A DNA stretch of 64,000 bases. It comes from RGIG6919 sp045531905. Its GTDB lineage: Bacteria > Bacillota > Clostridia > Lachnospirales > Lachnospiraceae. The notes under the pieces are model-generated. The model saw only the letters and a program-made list of their open reading frames with translations. It did not search any database and had not been told where the DNA came from. The translations under genes and the position numbers were made by a program. This document shows positions 44,133 through 53,559 of this stretch, piece after piece (within the stretch, counting starts at the first letter, position 1; the number at the start of each line of letters is the position of its first letter). The DNA lies in contig JAZSEY010000021.1 in NCBI GenBank assembly GCA_045531905.1, positions 1-64,000 of the forward strand, in the 5' to 3' direction.

Positions 44133-45275
44133 ATGAAGTTTTTACATCTCGGTGACATTCATCTTGGGAAAAGTGTGAATGAATTCAGCATGCTGGAAGA
44201 TCAGGCATACATTCTGAACCAGATACTGGATATTGCAAGGGAACAGAGTGTCGATGCCATTTTGATAGCGGGAGATATTTATGACAAGTCGGTGCCAAGT
44301 GAGGGTGCAGTGGCATTATTTGACTCGTTTTTAAATCAGGTAAGCGAGGCGGGAATTTCGTTGATTGCCATCAGTGGTAATCACGATTCGGATGAACGTT
44401 TGCAGTACGGAAGTAAATTGTTTGAGTCAAATCATATTTATATAACCGGAAAATATACTGGTACGGTGCCTCAGGTAACATTGGAGGACGACCATGGGCC
44501 TGTGCATTTTTATATGATGCCATTTGTGAAGGCATCCCTAGTGCGACATTTTTATGAGGAGGATGATACTTCTACCTATGATGCAGCATTGCGGACGGTG
44601 TTGGCGCATATGGATGTGGACGAGAAGGAGAGAAATGTTATCCTGGCCCATCAGTTTGTAACGGGTGGAGATGCTGACCCGGAACTTGCCGGTTCCGAGA
44701 AGGCAGTGCTGAATGTGGGAACGATAGACAAGGTGCATTATAGCTGCTTTGATGCTTTTGATTATGTGGCACTGGGACACATTCATTCAGGACAGAAGAT
44801 TGGACGGGATACCTGTCGTTATTCCGGTTCTCCATTAAAGTATTCACTCAAAGAGATTCATCATGTGAAGAGCGTGCCTGTAGTAACCCTTTTGGAAAAA
44901 GGCAATGTTGAGATTGAACTGATTGAGTTAAAACCAAGACGGGAAATGCGAAAGATACAGGGACCGCTGTTAGAACTCATTTCCGAGAAAAATGTGTGTG
45001 ATAGTGATGATTATATATATGCAGTTTTGACAGATGAAACCATGCAATATGATGCCATGAGAAGACTGCAGGAGGTCTATCCCAATACCATGAAGTTAGA
45101 TTATGCAAATGTCAATCAGCATGGTGCAGCATCAGATGATATGTATGATACAGAGAATAAAAGTTTCCAGGAATTGATGGGGGATTTTTACCAGTTGATT
45201 TTGGGGACTGAGCCGACGGACGAAGAATGGGCAATTCTAAATGACGTTGCCAGAGAGGCAGGTGTATTAGAATGA
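44133..45275 (+). CDS. sbcD: Exonuclease subunit SbcD (Mre11-like)
   Basis: This 380-residue metallophosphoesterase has GDIHLG (start), AGDIYDKSVPS, SGNHDSDERL, LAHQFVTGG and ALGHIHSGQ, all binding the metal pair. It forms the SbcCD complex that opens hairpins and processes protein-blocked ends. Its stop overlaps the sbcC start (ATGA at 45272). Confidence 0.96.
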   Translation: MKFLHLGDIHLGKSVNEFSMLEDQAYILNQILDIAREQSVDAILIAGDIYDKSVPSEGAVALFDSFLNQVSEAGISLIAISGNHDSDERLQYGSKLFESNHIYITGKYTGTVPQVTLEDDHGPVHFYMMPFVKASLVRHFYEEDDTSTYDAALRTVLAHMDVDEKERNVILAHQFVTGGDADPELAGSEKAVLNVGTIDKVHYSCFDAFDYVALGHIHSGQKIGRDTCRYSGSPLKYSLKEIHHVKSVPVVTLLEKGNVEIELIELKPRREMRKIQGPLLELISEKNVCDSDDYIYAVLTDETMQYDAMRRLQEVYPNTMKLDYANVNQHGAASDDMYDTENKSFQELMGDFYQLILGTEPTDEEWAILNDVAREAGVLE

Positions 45276-48200
45276 AACCAATTAAATTAGTAATGAGTGC
45301 TTTTGGTCCATATGCAGGTGTGGAGGAAGTGGATTTTTCTAAGTTTGGTGAAAATGGTGTATTTCTGATTACCGGTGATACGGGAGCGGGAAAGACCATT
45401 ATTTTTGATGCCATTGCCTTTGCTTTGTATGGGCGTACCAGTGGCAGTTCCAGAGATGTGAGTTCTTTGCGAAGTGATTTTGCTGAGCCGGATGCAGAGA
45501 CCTATGTGGATTTTACATTTTCGCATAAGGGAAGAGAATATCGGGTAATACGAACACCTCAGCATGAGCGTATGAAAAAACGTGGAGAAGGCACCTTGAT
45601 TACCCAGGCGAAAGCAGATTTTTATCGAGAACCGGAACCACCAATCTCTAAGACCACTGAGGTTACAAAAGCCATAGAGGAATTGTTGCGAATTGATTTT
45701 GCACAGTTTAAACAAATTTCTATGATTGCACAGGGTGAGTTCAGAGAGGTCCTGGAAGCAGATACCAATGAGCGCACCAAGATTTTACAGAAGATTTTTA
45801 TGACTCAGGGCTACAGTAGAATGGCGGACATTTTAAAACGTCGTAGAGATCAGGCAGAAGTAGCGCTGAGTGATTGCTATAAGAGTATTACACAGTATTT
45901 TGATGGTGTAGTATTTGCAGAGGATAGTCAATATGCAGATGCTATTCGTGATATGCAGGCTGCAGGGGACAAGACTAAAAATGATTATCAGGTTGATGAG
46001 AAAACGCAGGTATTAGAGAAACTGTTGCAAGAGGATGAAGCACGAAAAGACGAGGCGATAAAACAGGTTTCTGACAGACAGTCTATTTTAGAAAAAGCCA
46101 CTCAGGATTACAATTTAGCTACCAGCGTGAAGGCAGCCTTTGATAGATTGGAACAGTTATTGGCGGAACAGGCAGAACTGCATGCAAAACAGGATGACAT
46201 GAAGGCACAATCAGAAAAGGTGGTTTTGTGGAAAAAAGCAGTATATACCGTGGGGCCTGCCTATGATGCGTTGCAAAAAGAGATTTCAACAAAGGAACAG
46301 GTTGCCAAAGCAAAAGAAAACGCAGAGAAACAATTGCTGTCTGCCAAAGAACAGGTGCAGAAAGCGGAACAAGCATTTTTAACTGCAAAAGAACAGGAAG
46401 AACAAGCAAATGTTGCCCGTACGAATGCAGAGTTATTAAAACAGAAGGAAGATAAATATGCTTTGCGGGACGAGTTGCTTGCAAAGCAGAAATCATATCA
46501 AGCTTCCATTGCTTCCTTGCAGGAGCGCATTGCAAATGGGCAAAACGAGATTCTTATATTACAGCAACATATGAAAACTGCTGAGACCGAGATGGGCACC
46601 TTAAAAGATAGCGAAGTGAAACTGGCCACAGAAAAGGCGAAGCAGGATAAATTGTTGACCAAATGTGAGGCGTTAGCGTCTCTTTGCGATATAGAGATTC
46701 CGGAATATCAAGAATGTGAAAAAGTATATTTGGATGCACAAAAAACTCTGATGGAAAAGAGAGAAATTCACGACGAAAGTGTGCAAACTTATAACCATAT
46801 GAGAACATTACTGGAAAATGCCAGAGCGGGCATTTTGGCAGCAGATTTGCAGGAGGGAGAATCATGTCCTGTTTGTGGTTCCATTCATCATCCAAATTTG
46901 GCGTCAATGCCAGAAGAGTCTGTTGATGAGGAAACTTTGAAACAGTGTGAACAAGCGATGCAGCTTGCCAATGCTTCCAGAGAACAAGCAAATGCTGTTG
47001 TTGTCAATGCAAAGACTGTTTTTGAAGAACGAGGAAAGCAACTGGACAAAAATATTACCCAATTGCTAGGAGTATCAGAAGAGCATTTTGCACTTCGTTT
47101 TGAGCAGGCAAAGGTTGCCTTTGTGGAAATGAAAACAAAGAAACAAGAATATGTTACGAGAATTCAACAACTGGAGCAGGATGCAACCAGACTGAAAGTG
47201 TTAGAACAGGATATTTTGGAGGATAGTAAAAAATTGACTGACTGCCAAGGACAGTTAGAAGAAGTGAAAAAGCAAAAGAGTGAGCAGGAGCAGGCTTTGG
47301 CCAGTGTGCAGGGGCAGTCGCAGAATTTTGCTGATTTGCAGTATAACAATCTGCAGGAAGCGCAGAAGGCTCGAATGGCATTGGAGACCGAGGCGGAAAC
47401 AATCCTACAGAATATTAAAACTACGGAAAGTGCATATGCAAAGTCTAAAGAGAATCTTTCTGCATGCAATGCCACTTTAAAAGAAGCGAGCAATACATTG
47501 AAGCAACAGGAAGACAAGGTTGCATTAGAACAGACAACATTCCGTCAGGTGTTGGAGGAGAATTCTTTTGAAAATGCCAATACCTTTTTGGCTCACCGTG
47601 TGGATGAGTTAAGGATTGTGGAATCGGAACAGCAATTGCAAGATTATCATCAAAAATTGCATGCAAATGAAGTGCAACTTTTAGATGCGAAAAAGGCTTG
47701 CGAAGGAAAAACTTCTGTAAACATGGAGGAGATTAATCAGGCATATCAGAACGCGAAGCAGATGGCAGATGCAGCAAAGGAATTACTAACGAAGATTTCT
47801 CATCGTATAGAGGAGAATACAAGAACGCTTTCTAATATTCAACGTACCGCTAAAAAAGCTGGCAATGATATTCAGAAATTGAATACCTTGGAACACCTTT
47901 ACTATCTTGTAAATGGTAAAATGAAAGGCAAGAATAAGACAACTTTTGAACAGTATGTGCAGACGGCAGGCTTTGATGGTATTATTGCAGCAGCCAATCA
48001 ACGTCTGGCACCTATGAGTGGTGGACAATATGTGCTCTATCGACATGAAGATGCCAATGACAAGGATGGTAAAAAAGCATTGTCATTAGATATCTTGGAC
48101 CACTATACTGGAAAGAAGCGGTCGGTTACAACACTGTCTGGTGGAGAAAGTTTTAAGGCTTCGCTGAGTCTTGCCCTCGGTCTATCTGACCGAGTGACTG

Positions 48201-48430
48201 CCCGGGCAGGCGGTATCAGCGTAGATGCGCTATTTATCGATGAGGGATTTGGAACCTTGGATGAGAAATCCTTAGACGATGCAATGGAAATGCTGATTTC
48301 TCTTTCTGACAGTAATAAGACAATCGGTATCATCAGCCATCGTGAAGAATTGATGGAAGTAATACCAAAGAAGTTAAACATTGTAAAAACACTGGATGGA
48401 AGTAAGGTTGAGATTGAGTTGGGAGAGTGA
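45272..48430 (+). CDS. sbcC: Exonuclease subunit SbcC (Rad50-like)
   Basis: This 1052-residue SMC-type ATPase has a Walker A site in LITGDTGAGKTIIFDAI near the N-terminus, long coiled coils, a zinc hook with CPVC (ESCPVCGSIHHP, about residue 533), and a C-terminal signature VTTLSGGESFKASLSLALGLSD with Walker B ALFIDEGFGTLD. The length is normal for the family. It is coupled to sbcD. Confidence 0.96.
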   Translation: MKPIKLVMSAFGPYAGVEEVDFSKFGENGVFLITGDTGAGKTIIFDAIAFALYGRTSGSSRDVSSLRSDFAEPDAETYVDFTFSHKGREYRVIRTPQHERMKKRGEGTLITQAKADFYREPEPPISKTTEVTKAIEELLRIDFAQFKQISMIAQGEFREVLEADTNERTKILQKIFMTQGYSRMADILKRRRDQAEVALSDCYKSITQYFDGVVFAEDSQYADAIRDMQAAGDKTKNDYQVDEKTQVLEKLLQEDEARKDEAIKQVSDRQSILEKATQDYNLATSVKAAFDRLEQLLAEQAELHAKQDDMKAQSEKVVLWKKAVYTVGPAYDALQKEISTKEQVAKAKENAEKQLLSAKEQVQKAEQAFLTAKEQEEQANVARTNAELLKQKEDKYALRDELLAKQKSYQASIASLQERIANGQNEILILQQHMKTAETEMGTLKDSEVKLATEKAKQDKLLTKCEALASLCDIEIPEYQECEKVYLDAQKTLMEKREIHDESVQTYNHMRTLLENARAGILAADLQEGESCPVCGSIHHPNLASMPEESVDEETLKQCEQAMQLANASREQANAVVVNAKTVFEERGKQLDKNITQLLGVSEEHFALRFEQAKVAFVEMKTKKQEYVTRIQQLEQDATRLKVLEQDILEDSKKLTDCQGQLEEVKKQKSEQEQALASVQGQSQNFADLQYNNLQEAQKARMALETEAETILQNIKTTESAYAKSKENLSACNATLKEASNTLKQQEDKVALEQTTFRQVLEENSFENANTFLAHRVDELRIVESEQQLQDYHQKLHANEVQLLDAKKACEGKTSVNMEEINQAYQNAKQMADAAKELLTKISHRIEENTRTLSNIQRTAKKAGNDIQKLNTLEHLYYLVNGKMKGKNKTTFEQYVQTAGFDGIIAAANQRLAPMSGGQYVLYRHEDANDKDGKKALSLDILDHYTGKKRSVTTLSGGESFKASLSLALGLSDRVTARAGGISVDALFIDEGFGTLDEKSLDDAMEMLISLSDSNKTIGIISHREELMEVIPKKLNIVKTLDGSKVEIELGE

Positions 48431-48434
48431 AATT

Positions 48435-48758
48435 GTGATTATTAGTGAACGTATTTTTTTATATATTCATGAAAAGGGAATGACACAAAAAGAGTTTTCT
48501 AAGCTTACGGGTATTTCCCAAAGTACTATTAGTGATTGGAAAACCAAGAAAACCAATCCGGCTGCAGACAAGATTATGTGCATATGTGAGGTGCTTCATG
48601 TCTCGCCACAGGAACTGTTAACAGGTTCGGAGCAGGATTATATTTTGGTGAATAAGAATTCTAAGGAGTATACCTTGATAGAGAATTATGAAAAGTTTGA
48701 TGAAGAGAATCGATTACGGTTGTTATCATATATGAAAGGTTTGGATACTAATAAATGA
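48435..48758 (+). CDS. Small Xre-family transcriptional regulator
   Basis: This 107-residue regulator has an HTH in residues 3-60 (ISERIFLYIHEKGMTQKEFSKLTGISQSTISDWKTKKTNPA), then a short linker and tail. GTG 48435 is the likely start, with GGGAGA 8 bp upstream and just behind the sbcC stop. It may control the following nuclease gene (inference) or be part of the sbcDC operon. Confidence 0.82.
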   Translation: MIISERIFLYIHEKGMTQKEFSKLTGISQSTISDWKTKKTNPAADKIMCICEVLHVSPQELLTGSEQDYILVNKNSKEYTLIENYEKFDEENRLRLLSYMKGLDTNK

Positions 48759-48773
48759 TATGATAAAAATAAT

Positions 48774-48802
48774 TTGACAACTTTGTCGGAATGTGATAGA
48801 CT
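48774..48802 (+). promoter_or_regulatory. Promoter of the Rpn-type nuclease gene
   Basis: TTGACA (48774-48779), 17-bp spacer, TAGACT (48797-48802). Confidence 0.65.
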
Positions 48803-48813
48803 AATCGTAATAC

Positions 48814-48847
48814 AAAACATTGCATGTCGAGAGACATGCATTGTTTT
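48814..48847 (+). terminator. Hairpin in the leader of the nuclease gene, possible attenuator
   Basis: A 15-bp stem with one mismatch (48814-48828 with 48833-48847) has loop GAGA and ends in a T-rich stretch. It lies between the promoter and the start codon, so it may end most transcripts early. Confidence 0.6.
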
Positions 48848-48893
48848 TGATACAAGAATACGTATATACGTATTAAAAGGAGGAATTATCATA

Positions 48894-50063
48894 ATGGTAT
48901 TTCAAATTAAGCAATGTTTTACGGATTATGCAAAGCGTATGATGATTTATGCATTACGGGTTGGTGTTATACATTTTGCTACTATGTTCGGTGGTAATTG
49001 CAAGGAACATAATCAAATCAGTTGTGTTAGAGAAGACAGTTTTTTGTACAATGTGCAGAATGCAACGAGAGCATTTGAAAACTTCTATCATGAACAGGTT
49101 GCGTTAGATAAAAATCGTATTCAGAATTATTGTCTGTTTGATGATTTATTTATGAGAAGAGTTTTGGCGGATAATACTAAGTTAGTAGAATTTATGCTGC
49201 GGATTATTCTTTCGGATGAGAATTTGCATCTTGTATATTCTGAGACACAAAAGGATGTGGTGAGCCTTCTTGGCCATTCGGTGCGCCTGGATGTGTTTGC
49301 AAAAGATGATAAGAATCAGCTTTATGGAATTGAAGTGCAACGAGATGTGGAAGGGGCGGATGAGCATCGGGCCAGATATCACAGTAGTATGATTGATGTT
49401 AATTCTTTAAGGAGACAGCAACCATTTCAGACATTACCTAATGTTACTAATATATTTATAACAGAACGAGATGTGTTGAAGGGTGGTTTGCCTATTTATC
49501 ATATTAGACGTGTCATAGATGAGAATGGAGAAGAATTTGTTGATGGAGCAGAGATAATATACGTAAATGGTGAGATAAAGTCAGATTCACCATTAGGAAG
49601 GATGATGCATGATTTCTCGTGTGTTGATCCTAAGGATATGTATTATGAGTTTATAGCAGAGGCAGTAGAACGTTACAAGAATAATGATAAGGAGGAGCAG
49701 GCTATGGTGAGTGATTTGGAACAGTACAAAAGGGATATTGCTTATTATGCTGAGCGAGTTGGCTTGGCAAAGGGATGGCATGAAGGAAAAACAGAAGGAA
49801 AAGCAGAAGGAAAAGCAGAAGGAAAAGCAGAAGGTAGAGCAGAAGGTAGAGCAGAGGGAATTCGAGAAGGGCAGTTGATGGCTATGATACGTATGATATG
49901 TAAGAAAATTCAAAACAATAAGAGTGTTGAAATGATAGCTGAAGAAATGGAAGAAACTCTTGACATTGTTAGGATAATTTACAATGTAGCCATCACTTGT
50001 GCACCTGATTTTGATGAAGGGAAAATATACCGATTATTATCCGGAGAAGAAAGTGGTATATAG
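48894..50063 (+). CDS. Rpn-family PD-(D/E)XK nuclease (transposase-like)
   Basis: This 389-residue protein's nuclease core carries HSVRLDVFAKDD and YGIEVQRD (D...ExQ, the PD-(D/E)XK variant of Rpn proteins), followed by ARYHSSMIDVNSL and IFITERD. A run of 12-bp tandem repeats (49784-49860) encodes EGKAEGKAEGKAEGRAEG. These proteins are linked to DNA cleavage and recombination or defence. ATG 48894 was chosen because AAGGAGG is 10 bp upstream. Confidence 0.87.
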   Translation: MVFQIKQCFTDYAKRMMIYALRVGVIHFATMFGGNCKEHNQISCVREDSFLYNVQNATRAFENFYHEQVALDKNRIQNYCLFDDLFMRRVLADNTKLVEFMLRIILSDENLHLVYSETQKDVVSLLGHSVRLDVFAKDDKNQLYGIEVQRDVEGADEHRARYHSSMIDVNSLRRQQPFQTLPNVTNIFITERDVLKGGLPIYHIRRVIDENGEEFVDGAEIIYVNGEIKSDSPLGRMMHDFSCVDPKDMYYEFIAEAVERYKNNDKEEQAMVSDLEQYKRDIAYYAERVGLAKGWHEGKTEGKAEGKAEGKAEGRAEGRAEGIREGQLMAMIRMICKKIQNNKSVEMIAEEMEETLDIVRIIYNVAITCAPDFDEGKIYRLLSGEESGI

Positions 50064-50166
50064 AGGCAATATTTCATTGGTAAAGAGAAAACTTTGTTTG
50101 CATAATCCATCACCATATAATATACTGAATTAGATGCAAAAGATGAATTTTGAAAGGATAAGGGTT

Positions 50167-51831
50167 ATGAAGATTAGTAAACAAAGAATTCTGATGAGCG
50201 TTCTCGTGGCGCTATTCATTGTGTTGGTGGCAATTACCTATAACACACCAGGGCAGGTGGAAGATATCACGACGTACACACCGAATGTTTATGCAACAGC
50301 ATGGGCATTGTTGCCACCGGTGATTGCCATTGTACTGGCGTTACTTACAAAGGAAGTGTATTCTTCGCTTTTTGTAGGAATTCTCACTGGAGGTTTGCTG
50401 TATGCGAACTTCAATTTAGAGTTTATGATGAATACGATTTTCTTCCATAGCAGTGATGCTGGTGGTGGTATGGTAACAAAATTGGCTGATGCGTGGAATG
50501 TTGGTATTCTGATTTTCTTAGTTGTATTAGGTATTTTGGTTGCATTGATGAATAAAGCAGGTGGTTCTGCCGCATTTGGTAACTGGGCATCTAAGAGAAT
50601 TAAGAATCGTGTGGGTGCACAGCTTGCAACTATGGCACTTGGTGTCTTGATTTTCGTGGATGATTATTTCAACTGTTTAACTGTTGGAAATGTTATGCGT
50701 CCGGTAACAGATACCCATAAGGTATCAAGAGCCAAATTGTCGTATATTATAGATGCGACCGCAGCTCCTATATGTATTATTGCACCAATTAGTTCTTGGG
50801 CAGCGGCAGTTACTTCATCTGTTCCAGAAGGTGCAGGTATCAATGGGTTTACTACATTTTTGAAGACCATTCCTAGTAACTATTATGCGTTATTCTCGCT
50901 AATTGCTTTAGTATTCTTTATTGTAACTAAGACTGATTTTGGACCAATGAAGAAGCATGAGCAGAATGCATTGAGTGGTGATTTATATACCACACCTGAG
51001 CGTCCATTTGCAGATGCAAAAACAGAAAGCATTAGTACAAAGGGAAAAGTGATTGATTTGATTTTGCCAGTGGCAGTTTTGATTGTAGCTTGCGTGATTT
51101 CAATGATTTATACAGGTGGCTTCTTTGAAGGCGAGACTTTTGTGGATGCGTTTGCTAATTCGGATGCATCTATGAGTTTGGTTATGGGTTCCTTTGTGGC
51201 TTTGATGTTTACGTTTGTATTTTATATGTTTAGAGAAGTGATGACATTTGGTGAGTTTATGGAGTGTATCCCGGAAGGCTTTAAGGCGATGGTATCTCCA
51301 ATTTTGATTTTGACATTTGCATGGACCTTGTCAGGTATGACAGGAATTCTTGGCGCAGACGTGTATGTAGCGGAATTGGTAGAAGGTTCGGCTACTGGAT
51401 TACAGATGATGCTTCCTGCTATTATCTTCCTGGTAGCAGTAGGACTTGCATTTGCCACAGGTACATCATGGGGAACTTTTGGTATTTTGATACCTATTGT
51501 ATTAGGCGTATTTAGTAGTGGAGATATGATGGTTATTTCTATTGCTGCCTGTCTTGCAGGTGCTGTTTGTGGTGACCATTGTTCACCTATTTCAGATACT
51601 ACGATTTTGGCTTCGGCAGGTGGTCAGTGTCATCATGTAAATCATGTATCTACTCAGCTTCCATATGCTATCATGGTTGCAATTGTATCCTTCTTTGCAT
51701 ATGTTGTAGCAGGTTTTACAAGTAATGTATGGGCAGGCTTAGTTGTAGGTTTGGTTATTTTGATGATTGTTCTGTTTGTAATCAAGGCTCTGAATAAAAA
51801 GGATATGCCAAAGGAACAAGGAGCTAATTAA
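50167..51831 (+). CDS. NhaC-family Na+/H+ antiporter
   Basis: This 554-residue membrane protein with about 12 segments has NhaC-type motifs (LIFVDDYFNCLTVGNVMRPVTDTHKVSRAKLSYIIDATAAP, FATGTSWGTFGILIPI, VCGDHCSPISDTTILASAG). It exchanges sodium for protons or a related pair. ATG 50167 is preferred to 50134 because of the AAGGATAAGGG site. Confidence 0.9.
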   Translation: MKISKQRILMSVLVALFIVLVAITYNTPGQVEDITTYTPNVYATAWALLPPVIAIVLALLTKEVYSSLFVGILTGGLLYANFNLEFMMNTIFFHSSDAGGGMVTKLADAWNVGILIFLVVLGILVALMNKAGGSAAFGNWASKRIKNRVGAQLATMALGVLIFVDDYFNCLTVGNVMRPVTDTHKVSRAKLSYIIDATAAPICIIAPISSWAAAVTSSVPEGAGINGFTTFLKTIPSNYYALFSLIALVFFIVTKTDFGPMKKHEQNALSGDLYTTPERPFADAKTESISTKGKVIDLILPVAVLIVACVISMIYTGGFFEGETFVDAFANSDASMSLVMGSFVALMFTFVFYMFREVMTFGEFMECIPEGFKAMVSPILILTFAWTLSGMTGILGADVYVAELVEGSATGLQMMLPAIIFLVAVGLAFATGTSWGTFGILIPIVLGVFSSGDMMVISIAACLAGAVCGDHCSPISDTTILASAGGQCHHVNHVSTQLPYAIMVAIVSFFAYVVAGFTSNVWAGLVVGLVILMIVLFVIKALNKKDMPKEQGAN

Positions 51832-51833
51832 CT

Positions 51834-52733
51834 ATGCATAATAAAAGGTTGCTTGCAAATATAGCATTGCTACTCACTGCATTTATATGGGGTAGCACCT
51901 TTGTAGCACAAAGTGTAGGAATGGACCATGTTGGTCCATTCACCTTTTTATGGACACGTAGCTTTATTGGTGCAGCTGCTTTATTGCCAGTGATAGCTGT
52001 ATTGGACAGAATTAAAAAGAAAAATGGAACATATATTAGTAATACACCTGAACGGACAAAACAGCTCATCATAGGAGGAATCTGTTGTGGTATTGCGCTT
52101 TGTGTGGCCAGTGCATTTCAGCAGATTGGTATTCAATATACCTCCGTGGGCAATGCGGGATTTATTACTTCAATGTATATGATTTTGGTGCCTATCTTGA
52201 GCATGTTTTTAGGCAAAAAAGTCAAAGCAAAAATATGGCTTTGCGTAGTGATATCAGCATTTGGAATTTATTTTTTGAGTGTGTCAGATTCATTGACCAT
52301 TGGAAAAGGTGATTTGCTGGTTGGTGTATGTGCCATCTTTTTTGCTATTCAAATTATGGTAATCGATTACTATTCTCCGAAGGTAGATGGAGTGAAACTA
52401 TCCTGCCTCCAGTTTTTGGTAACAGGCGTGTTATCCTTAATTGCGGCATTAATTTATGAAGGTTGTGATTGGAGCGCAATCCTGTCAGCGATAGTTCCAA
52501 TTCTATATGCAGGTTTGTTATCCAGTGGAGTAGCATACACTTTACAGATTGTGGCGCAAAAATATACTGAGCCAACAGTGGCAACCCTCTTTATGAGTTT
52601 GGAGTCGGTATTTTCCTTGTTGGGAGGAATCGTTATTTTAAAACAGATTCCTACGGGCAGAGAGTTGTTTGGTTGTGCTTTGGTGTTTTCTGCGGTTTTG
52701 ATGTCGCAGATTAGTTTGCCTAAGAAATCATAA
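51834..52733 (+). CDS. EamA/DMT-family transporter
   Basis: This 299-residue protein has ten membrane helices in two EamA repeats (LLTAFIWGSTFVAQSVGMDHVGPFTFLWTRSFIGA; CQFLVTGVLSLIAAL...LYAGLLSSGVAYTLQIVAQKYTEPTVATLFMSLESVFSLLGG). It moves small metabolites. It starts 2 bp after the antiporter stop. Confidence 0.92.
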   Translation: MHNKRLLANIALLLTAFIWGSTFVAQSVGMDHVGPFTFLWTRSFIGAAALLPVIAVLDRIKKKNGTYISNTPERTKQLIIGGICCGIALCVASAFQQIGIQYTSVGNAGFITSMYMILVPILSMFLGKKVKAKIWLCVVISAFGIYFLSVSDSLTIGKGDLLVGVCAIFFAIQIMVIDYYSPKVDGVKLSCLQFLVTGVLSLIAALIYEGCDWSAILSAIVPILYAGLLSSGVAYTLQIVAQKYTEPTVATLFMSLESVFSLLGGIVILKQIPTGRELFGCALVFSAVLMSQISLPKKS

Positions 52734-52758
52734 CTATGAAGTAAAGAAGGAAAAGTAC

Positions 52759-53406
52759 ATGAAAAAGCGCATTGGGAAACAACAGCATTTTCAAAATGAA
52801 GAGTCTTACGAAGGATTTCTGGGAATTGAAAGCGAACAGGTGGTGCACAATAATCGTTATAATGATGAATATCATCGCTATGAGCCAAGTAGCTATGAAG
52901 GGTTAGAATGTGCATTTGATGCATTGGAAAAAGAGATAAAATCAGGTGCTAGGTTTGTGGATTTTGGTTGTGGAAAAGGACGTGTTCTATTTTACGCATA
53001 CCAAAGATTTCAAATTCCAGTGTGTGGCATAGAGGTAGATGAAGAGATTCTGGATATTGCCAAAGAAAACAGACAACATTTTTTAAAAAGGTTTAAGGGA
53101 AAAGTGGATGATATAGAATTGGTATTGCAGAAGGCAGAGGATTATTTGGTTCGTCCTTCGGATGCATATTTTTACTTTTTTAATCCTTTTAGTATTCCCG
53201 TTTTTGAAACAGTATTGGATAACATCATTGAAAGTGTGAAGTCTCATCCGAGACAGGTTTATATCATGATGTACTATGCGAATACTGAGTATCAAAATTG
53301 CATGAAGAAGAAGTTATTTCAACTTTACCAGATTATAAAATTGCCGGCATACGACAAAGATTCTTTAGAAAAAATGATTATTTATATGTATCCTATGGAG
53401 AAATAG
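52759..53406 (+). CDS. Class I SAM-dependent methyltransferase
   Basis: This 215-residue protein has the SAM-binding motif ARFVDFGCGKGRVLFYA (motif I) and an acidic second strand end (VCGIEVDEEILDIA). The post-motif FYFFNPFSIPVF lacks the NPPY of DNA methylases. It is likely a small-molecule or protein methyltransferase. The gene is close behind the transporter. Confidence 0.85.
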   Translation: MKKRIGKQQHFQNEESYEGFLGIESEQVVHNNRYNDEYHRYEPSSYEGLECAFDALEKEIKSGARFVDFGCGKGRVLFYAYQRFQIPVCGIEVDEEILDIAKENRQHFLKRFKGKVDDIELVLQKAEDYLVRPSDAYFYFFNPFSIPVFETVLDNIIESVKSHPRQVYIMMYYANTEYQNCMKKKLFQLYQIIKLPAYDKDSLEKMIIYMYPMEK

Positions 53407-53410
53407 ACAT

Positions 53411-53434
53411 AAGGGAGCTTAGGCTCCTTTTTTC
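53411..53434 (+). terminator. Terminator after the methyltransferase gene
   Basis: GGGAGC / GGCTCC stem with a short TTA loop and T run, immediately behind the stop codon. Confidence 0.8.
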
Positions 53435-53469
53435 TTTGTCGAAAAAGACAATTATTTTGGAAAAAACTG

Positions 53470-53497
53470 TTGACATATACTGTGCAGATGTTATAAT
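53470..53497 (+). promoter_or_regulatory. Promoter of the ribose operon
   Basis: TTGACA (53470-53475), 16-bp spacer, TATAAT (53492-53497). Confidence 0.88.
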
Positions 53498-53507
53498 GAG
53501 AATATCA

Positions 53508-53521
53508 TGAAACGGGTTTCA
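53508..53521 (+). promoter_or_regulatory. LacI-type operator at the ribose operon start
   Basis: The 14-bp near-palindrome TGAAACGGGTTTCA lies over the expected transcription start, typical for LacI/RbsR-type repression of the operon that begins with its own repressor gene. Confidence 0.78.
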
Positions 53522-53559
53522 AAAGTAAATATAAACAATTGTGGACAGGGGGGATGTGC

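Noticed and set aside
48814..48847. Reading the leader hairpin of the Rpn gene as an attachment site
   Set aside because: No second copy of the sequence exists in the window and its position suits an attenuator.
49784..49860. Tandem 12-bp repeats as a possible CRISPR or minisatellite locus
   Set aside because: The repeats are in frame and encode an EGKAEG-type linker common in Rpn-family proteins; there are no spacers.
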